Under the pieces are notes generated by a model that was given only the letters and a program-made list of their open reading frames with translations, did not search any database and had not been told where the DNA came from. From Thioalkalivibrio sp. K90mix (GTDB lineage Bacteria > Pseudomonadota > Gammaproteobacteria > Ectothiorhodospirales > Ectothiorhodospiraceae), in assembly GCF_000025545.1 (NCBI RefSeq), contig NC_013889.1, positions 1,977,501-2,041,500 on the forward strand: 64,000 bases of DNA. The letters run 5' to 3'. The first letter of the stretch is position 1; every line of letters begins with the position of its first letter. The translations under genes were made by a program, and so were the position numbers. This document shows, in pieces, positions 58,071 through 64,000 of the stretch.

Positions 58071-58661
58071 GTGCAGCGATCCCGTTTCCGGCTCGGCATT
58101 GTGCTGGCCACCGCCCTTCTTGCCCTACTGCTTTCAGGAGCCCCCATGGCCGATACCAATCCGCAGGTCGCGATCGAAACCAACCATGGCCGCATCGTGC
58201 TGGAACTCAATGCCGAGGCCGCCCCGGAGACGGTCGCCAACTTCATGTCCTACGTGGATGACGGCTTCTACGACGGCACGATCTTTCACCGCGTGATCCC
58301 GGGCTTCATGGTCCAGGGCGGCGGCTTCGACAAGAACATGAGCCAGAAGTCCGCCGGCGAGCCCATCCGCAACGAGGCGGATAACGGACTGAAGAACGAG
58401 GTCGGCGCGATCGCCATGGCGCGCACCCAGGACCCGCACTCGGCCACCGCACAATTCTTCATCAACGTGAACGACAACGACTTCCTCAACCACACGGCCC
58501 CGAATGCGCAGGGCTGGGGTTATGCGGTCTTCGGCAAGGTGACCGAGGGCATGGACGTTGTGCGCCAGATCGAGTCCGTACCCACCGGCCGCTCCGGCAT
58601 GCACCAGGACGTGCCGCAGGAGCCGGTCGTGATGGAAAGCGTAAAACGCGTCGAGGACTGA
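58071..58661 (+). CDS. Cyclophilin-type peptidyl-prolyl isomerase
   Basis: This 196-residue protein starts at a GTG (GGAGGG 8 bp upstream) and has a signal peptide ending near GAPMA-DTNP. The cyclophilin domain then carries [14 protein letters not shown] and [16 protein letters not shown]. This form would be periplasmic (PpiA-like). An internal ATG at 58146 with AGGAG 5 bp upstream could yield a cytosolic 171-residue form (PpiB-like). It precedes lpxH by 8 bp, the usual ppi-lpxH pairing. Confidence 0.92.
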   Translation: MQRSRFRLGIVLATALLALLLSGAPMADTNPQVAIETNHGRIVLELNAEAAPETVANFMSYVDDGFYDGTIFHRVIPGFMVQGGGFDKNMSQKSAGEPIRNEADNGLKNEVGAIAMARTQDPHSATAQFFINVNDNDFLNHTAPNAQGWGYAVFGKVTEGMDVVRQIESVPTGRSGMHQDVPQEPVVMESVKRVED

Positions 58662-58669
58662 GCCACCCC

Positions 58670-59425
58670 GTGGCTTCGAGCGCGCCGGCCCTGGTCATTT
58701 CCGACCTGCACCTGGATCGCGAGCCCGGCCCCCTGCTGGAGGCCACACTCGCCTTCCTGAAGGGCCCGGCGCGCAGCGCCTCGGCGCTGTACATCCTCGG
58801 CGACCTGTTCGAATACTGGGTCGGCGATGACGCCGGATTCCCGGCCGCCGAACAACTCGCCGAGGCCCTCAAGTCACTCGAGATCCCGGTCGCCTTCATC
58901 CACGGCAACCGGGATTTTCTCGTGGGCGAGGCCTACGCCGCGCGCGCGGGGATGCAGCTCGCCCCCGAACCCCTGCACGCCGCCCTGCCCTGCGGACCCG
59001 CCGTGCTCCTGCACGGCGACTCGCTGTGCACCGACGACACCGAGCACATGGCCTTTCGCCAGCAGGTACGCAGTGGCGAATGGCAAAAGGGATTTCTGAG
59101 TCATCCACTGGAGGAACGCATCCGCCAGGCCGAAGCCATGCGCGCCGCCAGCCGCGACAACGGCCAGATGAAGGCCGCTGCCATCATGGACGTGAACCCG
59201 ACTGCAGTGGCCGACGTCTTCCGCGACGCCGACGTCCCGCTGATGATCCACGGCCACACTCACCGCCCGGCCATCCACGAACTCACCGTTGACGGCCAGC
59301 CCCGCCAGCGCTGCGTCCTCCCCGCCTGGGACGAGCACCCGGGGTATCTGGAGATCGACGCGACCGGCCCGGTCCTTCGCCAGCTGGACGGCTCACCCTA
59401 CCCGGCGCACCTGCTGCACGCCTGA
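58670..59425 (+). CDS. lpxH: UDP-2,3-diacylglucosamine diphosphatase
   Basis: This 251-residue metallophosphoesterase hydrolyses UDP-diacylglucosamine in lipid A synthesis. Metal motifs are ISDLHLD, GDLFEYWVGDD, HGNRDFL, HGDSLC and HGHTHRP. The start is GTG 58670. It shows the organism makes lipid A by the LpxH route. Confidence 0.96.
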   Translation: MASSAPALVISDLHLDREPGPLLEATLAFLKGPARSASALYILGDLFEYWVGDDAGFPAAEQLAEALKSLEIPVAFIHGNRDFLVGEAYAARAGMQLAPEPLHAALPCGPAVLLHGDSLCTDDTEHMAFRQQVRSGEWQKGFLSHPLEERIRQAEAMRAASRDNGQMKAAAIMDVNPTAVADVFRDADVPLMIHGHTHRPAIHELTVDGQPRQRCVLPAWDEHPGYLEIDATGPVLRQLDGSPYPAHLLHA

Positions 59426-59447
59426 ACGCGCGCGTTCCGGCTCCCCC

Positions 59448-59475
59448 AGGCAGACGCTGCCTTAATCGTACGACC
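59448..59475. repeat. Solo terminus resembling the 57682 element end
   Basis: The stretch from AGGCAGACGCTG to CGTACGACC matches the left end of the 57682 element at 22 of 28 positions by eye. It lies in the 51-bp gap between lpxH and the outer-membrane efflux gene. It could be a remnant end or chance. Confidence 0.4.
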
Positions 59476-59476
59476 T

Positions 59477-60925
59477 TCAGTCCTCAACGCGAGCTTCCGC
59501 ATGAGGGGGCGCGGATCGTTCCCCATCCCAGCCGCCACCCATCGCCTTGAACAAGGTCGCGGTTGCATTGAGCCGATCCCGCAAGGCCTCACTCAGAGCC
59601 AGCTCTGCGTCCAGCAACGCGCGTTCAGCGTCCAGCAGCTCGATAAACCCGGTAAAGCCTTCTTCATACCGGATCTCCGCCAGATCACGCGTTTCCTGGA
59701 TGGCCTGTACCTGCCGCCTGACCGCACCCACACGTTCGTCGGTGGCCTCGTAGAGCACCAGGGCGTCTCGCACCTCGCGAAACGCCTGCGTCATGGTCAT
59801 GGCATAACGGGTTTCCGCCTGATCACGCAGGGCTTCTGCGGTCTCCACCCGGGCCCGGGCGCGACCGAAGTCGAACAGCGGCCCGGCCACGGTCGCGCCC
59901 ACGCCCCAGGTCTCGGCCGAGCGGGTAAACAGGTCGCTGGTTTCCGTGGCGGCGGTGCCGAGGAACCCCATCAGGTTCAGGCGCGGAAGCCGGTCCGCCT
60001 CGGCGACGCCGATCTCGGCCGTGGAGGCCATCAATTCCGCCTCGGCGGCGCGGATGTCGGGCCGCCGGCGCAGCAGTTCGGATGGCATCACCGCAGGCAC
60101 ATGCGCCGGCAGTTCAAGGTCGGCCAGACGACGATCCCCGAAATCCAGCTCGTCCAGCAGCTCGCGCGGTGACATGCCCACCAGCACCGCGAGTGCCCCC
60201 TCCAGGGTCTGCACCTGCTGACGCAGTGAGGGGATGCGCGCGCGCGTGGTTTCCAGTTCGGCCACCGACTGGCGCAAGACCAGAGCGTCCGTCTGGCCGC
60301 CCTCGTAGCGGATTTGCTCCAGTTCCAGGGTCCGCTCCCGGGATTCCACCGTCTTTTCGGCGATAGCCAGCTGTTCCTGCGCGCTGCGCAGATTCACGTA
60401 GGTGGCGACCACGTCCGCCACCACGTTCAGCCGGACCGCCTCATGGCTGAACCGAGACTGTTGCAGAAAGGCCTCGGCGGCTTCCTCCTGGCGGGCGAGG
60501 CGGCCCCACAGATCCAGCTCATATCCCAGAATCCCCGTGATCGAGAACAGGTTGTCGGTGCCTCCCCCACCCGGGATCGGCGAGAGCCCTTCCGGCTGCC
60601 GTTCCCGTGCCGCCTCTGCCTGGGCGTCCAGCGTGGGCAACCGGTTGGCCTCCGCCAGGCCCAGACGGGCGCGAGACTCCTGGATGCGTTGCACCTGCAG
60701 ACGGACATCCAGGTTATCGTCCAGGGCCCGCGCCACCAGTGCGTCGAGCTGCGGATCCTGGTAACGGGTCCACCACTGCTGCCAGGCCTCCTGCTCCTCG
60801 GCACTGAGCAGGACGTGTTCCGGCCAATCCTCCGGAAGATCAAAGTCCGGGCGCTCATAGTCCGGCCCCACGGCGCAGCCACCGAGTAAGAACGCCGCAG
60901 CAACGGTCAAGCCCCACTTACGCAT
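59477..60925 (-). CDS. Outer-membrane efflux lipoprotein (NodT/OprM family)
   Basis: This 482-residue TolC-type channel starts with a lipoprotein signal and lipobox LLGGC (C17). Two outer-membrane-factor repeats rich in long helices follow. Its ATG overlaps the stop of the RND pump gene by 8 bases, so the two are co-translated. It should form the exit duct of that tripartite pump. Confidence 0.94.
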   Translation of the reverse strand: MRKWGLTVAAAFLLGGCAVGPDYERPDFDLPEDWPEHVLLSAEEQEAWQQWWTRYQDPQLDALVARALDDNLDVRLQVQRIQESRARLGLAEANRLPTLDAQAEAARERQPEGLSPIPGGGGTDNLFSITGILGYELDLWGRLARQEEAAEAFLQQSRFSHEAVRLNVVADVVATYVNLRSAQEQLAIAEKTVESRERTLELEQIRYEGGQTDALVLRQSVAELETTRARIPSLRQQVQTLEGALAVLVGMSPRELLDELDFGDRRLADLELPAHVPAVMPSELLRRRPDIRAAEAELMASTAEIGVAEADRLPRLNLMGFLGTAATETSDLFTRSAETWGVGATVAGPLFDFGRARARVETAEALRDQAETRYAMTMTQAFREVRDALVLYEATDERVGAVRRQVQAIQETRDLAEIRYEEGFTGFIELLDAERALLDAELALSEALRDRLNATATLFKAMGGGWDGERSAPPHAEARVED

Positions 60926-63900
60926 GGCTGGCCTCCTTCTTCTCGCGACGTTGCTGACGCCAAGTGACCAGATCCTCGAGCAATTTGTAGAACAACGGCA
61001 CGAACAGCAGCGCCAGGGTGCTGGCCGCGATCATGCCGCCCACCACCACGGTGCCGATCTCCTGTCGACTGGCCGCGCCGGCTCCGGTGGCGAACATCAG
61101 CGGCAGCGTGCCGATGATGAAGGTCATCGCGGTCATGACGATCGCACGGAAACGCTGCCGCGCCGCCGCCATGGCGGCATCGGTAGAACTCATGCCTTCG
61201 CGCCGGTTCTGCGCGGCGAACTCCACGATCAGGATGGCATTCTTCGCCGCCAGGCCGATCAGCACCAGCAGCCCTACCTGAAAGTAGATGTCATTGGGAA
61301 AGCCGCGCAGCATGGTTGCCAGGGCCGCGCCGAGCACACCGAAGGGTACGGCGGTGGCCACCGCCAGGGGCAGGGTCAGACGCTCGTACTGGGCGGCCAG
61401 AATCAGGAACACCATCAGCAGCCCCAGACCGAACGCCGCGCCAGCGGCACCGGCGGCAACGTCCAGCTGGTAGGCCTCGCCAATCCAGCCCATGGTGGTG
61501 TTGGCGTCCGAGTCCAACTCGGCCACCACGGCTTCCAATGCCTCCTTGGCCTGGCCCGTGGTGTAACCCGGTGCCGCATCCGCAAGCAAGCGCGCCGACT
61601 GATAGATATTGAAGCGGTTGATAATGTCCGCGCCGCTGCCCCGCTCCAGGCTCACGAGGGAATCCACGGGCACCATCTCCCCGGCATCCGAGCGCACGAA
61701 CACATGCCGGAGGTCCTCTTCGCGACTGCGGAACTCCGCTTCGGACTGCACGTTCACCCGCCACAAACGCCCCTGGTAAGTGAAATCGTTGACATAAAAG
61801 GCGCCGAAGGTGCTCTGCATGGCCTCGAAGATGGTGTTGATGGGCACGCCGATGGCGCGGGCCTTCTCCCGGTCCACGGTGGCGCTGTAGCGCGGCATGT
61901 TGGTATCCAGCGTGGCCCGCACATTAACCAGCTCGGGCCGTTCATTGGCGGCCTGCACCACCCGCTGGGCCGCTGCGTCCACTTCGTCCGTGGTGGTCTG
62001 ACCGCGGACCTGAAGGTAGCCTTCCACCCCCCCGGTCAGTGACAAGCCCTGAATAGGCGGCGGCGCGAAGGCGAACACATTGGCCTCCGGGATCCCGGCT
62101 CCGACACCCATGATCCTGCCCACAACCGCCGAGGCATGCTGGTCCGGAGCTCGGCGCTCGGACCAGTCGCTCAGGTTGGCAAAGCCGACCAGGGCGTTGG
62201 TACGCAGGGACGAGGCGATAATGTCGAATCCGGCGAACGCGGTGAACTCGTCGATCTCCTCGATCTCCCGGAGGCGGTCCGTCAGTTCGTCCCGCACCTG
62301 CTCCGTGCGCCCCAGAGCCGATACCGGCGGCAACTGGCCCACCACCAGCGCGACGCCCTGGTCTTCCTGCGGCACCAGACCGGATGGCAGGCGGTCCAGC
62401 AGGAACACCGTCGTCGCGCAGAAACCCAGAAACAGCGCCACACCCACCGTGCGATGGCGCAACAGCCAGCCCACCGTTCCTACGAAACCACGGGTCAGCG
62501 CATTGAAGCCGCTATTGAACAGGGCGAACGGCCGGGACACCGTGTGCTTCTGCTTGTCCAGCAGCAGGGCACACATGGCCGGCGTCAAGGTCAGCGCCAC
62601 CACGCCGGAAACCACCACGGACACGGCGATGGTCACCGCGAACTGACGGTACAACTCCCCGGAAAGGCCTCCCAGGAATGCCACCGGCGCGAACACTGCC
62701 ACCAGCACCAGGGTCGAGGCCACCACCGCCCCGGCCACCTGCTGCATGGTTTCAATGGACGCCTCGCGCGCCTTCAAGCCCTTTTCGGCCATCAGCCGTT
62801 CCACGTTTTCCATAACGATGATGGCGTTGTCGACCACAATGCCGATCGCCAGCACCAGGCCGAACAGGGTCAGCAGATTGACCGAAAAGCCCATCGCCTG
62901 CATGCCGGCAAACGTGCCGATCAGGGACACCGGAATGGCCGCCACGGGGATCAGCGTGGCCCGCAGGTGCTGCAGGAACAGGAAGGTCACCAGCACCACC
63001 AGCGCCACGGCGATCAGCAGCGTGATGAAGACCTCCCGCACCGAGATCTCCACGAACTCGGTGATGTCGTAGGCTACCGTGTATTCCAGGCCGTCCGGAA
63101 AACGCTCGGACAACTCGTCGAGGGCCGACCGCACCTCCCGGGCCGTGTCCAGCGCGTTGGCGCCGGGCTGCAGAAAGACGCCCAGGGGCACGGTTGGCTC
63201 ACCGTTATAGGTGGCGGAAAACTCGTAGTTCTGGGCGCCCAGGCTGACCCTTGCCACATCCCCCAGCCGCAGGGTGCTGCCATCGGACCCGGAGCGCAGG
63301 ATGATGTCCTCGAAGGCCTCGGCGTTGTCGAGCTGCCCATCGGTGGTCACCGTGAAGGTAAAGGCCTGCCCCTCCGGTGCCGGCTCCGCCCCGATGCGCC
63401 CTGCGGCGAACTGGGCGTTCTGCTCCCGTATCGCGGCGGTCACATCGGACGGTGTGAGCTCGAACTGGGCGAGCTTGTCCGGCCGCAGCCACACGCGCAT
63501 GGAGTAATCCTGGGCGCCGAACAGGCTGGCGTCGCCGACACCGGGCAGACGGACCAGTTCGTCCAGCACATTGAGCAGCGCGTAATTGCTGATGAACAGC
63601 GAATCGTAGCGGCCATCCGGCGAGCTCAGCACCGGCACCATCAGAATGTTGGTGGAGCGCGCTTCCACCCGCACGCCCTGATCCCGCACCTCCTGCGGCA
63701 GGCGCGGCAGGGCGGCCTGCACCCGGTTATTGACGTTGATGGCCGCCTGGTCCGGATCGGTGCCCATCTCGAACGAGACGGCGATCTGCAGGGAGCCGGC
63801 ATCGGTGCTGGTGGACTCCATGTAGATCATGTTGTCCACGCCGTTGATTTCCTGCTCCAGCGGCGCGGCGACCGATTCCGCCAGCACTTCGGAACTGGCA

Positions 63901-64000
63901 CCGGGATAGTTGGCCTGGACCACGACCTGCGGTGGCACCACATCCGGGTACTGCTCTACCGGCAACGCGCTCAGCGCCGCCAGCCCCGCCAACACGATAA
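60918..64000 (-). CDS. RND efflux permease, HAE1 family (5' end outside window)
   Basis: The frame is open to the right edge; about 1027 residues are visible, lacking only the N-terminal start. Typical features are the first periplasmic loop [12 protein letters not shown], GxxxD-type membrane motifs, and [14 protein letters not shown] with the relay Lys. The helix-4 pair aligned with AcrB D407-D408 reads [16 protein letters not shown], so the second Asp is Asn (codon 62826-62828). It exports drugs, solvents or lipids with protons. A membrane-fusion subunit gene is expected just outside the window. Confidence 0.95.
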   Translation of the reverse strand, partial: IVLAGLAALSALPVEQYPDVVPPQVVVQANYPGASSEVLAESVAAPLEQEINGVDNMIYMESTSTDAGSLQIAVSFEMGTDPDQAAINVNNRVQAALPRLPQEVRDQGVRVEARSTNILMVPVLSSPDGRYDSLFISNYALLNVLDELVRLPGVGDASLFGAQDYSMRVWLRPDKLAQFELTPSDVTAAIREQNAQFAAGRIGAEPAPEGQAFTFTVTTDGQLDNAEAFEDIILRSGSDGSTLRLGDVARVSLGAQNYEFSATYNGEPTVPLGVFLQPGANALDTAREVRSALDELSERFPDGLEYTVAYDITEFVEISVREVFITLLIAVALVVLVTFLFLQHLRATLIPVAAIPVSLIGTFAGMQAMGFSVNLLTLFGLVLAIGIVVDNAIIVMENVERLMAEKGLKAREASIETMQQVAGAVVASTLVLVAVFAPVAFLGGLSGELYRQFAVTIAVSVVVSGVVALTLTPAMCALLLDKQKHTVSRPFALFNSGFNALTRGFVGTVGWLLRHRTVGVALFLGFCATTVFLLDRLPSGLVPQEDQGVALVVGQLPPVSALGRTEQVRDELTDRLREIEEIDEFTAFAGFDIIASSLRTNALVGFANLSDWSERRAPDQHASAVVGRIMGVGAGIPEANVFAFAPPPIQGLSLTGGVEGYLQVRGQTTTDEVDAAAQRVVQAANERPELVNVRATLDTNMPRYSATVDREKARAIGVPINTIFEAMQSTFGAFYVNDFTYQGRLWRVNVQSEAEFRSREEDLRHVFVRSDAGEMVPVDSLVSLERGSGADIINRFNIYQSARLLADAAPGYTTGQAKEALEAVVAELDSDANTTMGWIGEAYQLDVAAGAAGAAFGLGLLMVFLILAAQYERLTLPLAVATAVPFGVLGAALATMLRGFPNDIYFQVGLLVLIGLAAKNAILIVEFAAQNRREGMSSTDAAMAAARQRFRAIVMTAMTFIIGTLPLMFATGAGAASRQEIGTVVVGGMIAASTLALLFVPLFYKLLEDLVTWRQQRREKKEASHA

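Overview
The window is 64 kb of GC-rich, densely packed bacterial chromosome. Gene content points to a gammaproteobacterium: sdhCDAB followed by sdhE and ygfX, divergent ygfZ, the order glyA-nrdR-ribD-ribE-ribB, Lgt-ThyA-FolA, and REP palindromes starting GTAGGAG. An RNA ligase paired with a HARP-type RNase P, PEP-CTERM proteins and a TAXI-TRAP transporter suggest the purple-sulfur/halophile branch (Ectothiorhodospiraceae, for example a Thioalkalivibrio-like organism). That placement is inference. No rRNA, tRNA, CRISPR array or intact insertion sequence was seen.

Layout. 1-8.5 kb is an acetate uptake and activation cluster: two CBS/DUF294 nucleotidyltransferase-like regulators, a two-subunit Na+/solute symporter, a DnaQ-like exonuclease and acs. 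8.6-14 kb holds regulators: a ModE-like HTH protein, a large PAS-GGDEF-EAL membrane protein, two small acidic proteins, and a STAS/anti-sigma-type kinase pair. 14-20 kb centres on succinate dehydrogenase and Fe-S or flavin assembly (sdhCDAB, sdhE, a YgfX-NifU open frame, ygfZ). 20-25 kb is the riboflavin/one-carbon block (ribB-type fusion, ribE, ribD, nrdR, glyA). 25-27.3 kb carries two tandem PEP-CTERM genes with strong sigma-54 promoter matches and a shared upstream motif. 27.5-36 kb has a TAXI-TRAP transporter and a glycolate/glyoxylate set (glcE, glcF, an alanine/serine-glyoxylate-type aminotransferase). 36-42 kb holds membrane-lipid genes (PAP2 phosphatase, glycosyltransferase, OlsA- and OlsB-like acyltransferases), a rhodanese and a DUF255 protein. 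42-45.6 kb is lgt-thyA-folA and a beta-CASP nuclease. 45.6-50.6 kb joins a Na/Pi transporter to an RNA ligase, with a convergent HARP gene, an HDOD protein and a BLUF photoreceptor. 50.6-57.6 kb is housekeeping (guaA, guaB, xseA, gltX). 57.6-64 kb has a palindromic MITE-like element, a cyclophilin, lpxH, and an RND efflux operon that runs off the right edge.

How they fit together. Acetate import and Acs feed acetyl-CoA into the TCA cycle, where SdhCDAB needs FAD (SdhE), riboflavin (rib genes) and Fe-S clusters (NifU-like protein, YgfZ). GlcEF and the aminotransferase can salvage glycolate to glycine, and GlyA links glycine to the folate pool used by ThyA and FolA. The least ordinary parts are the PEP-CTERM regulatory architecture, the RNA ligase/HARP pair, the YgfX-NifU frame, the membrane-anchored BLUF protein and the palindromic repeats.
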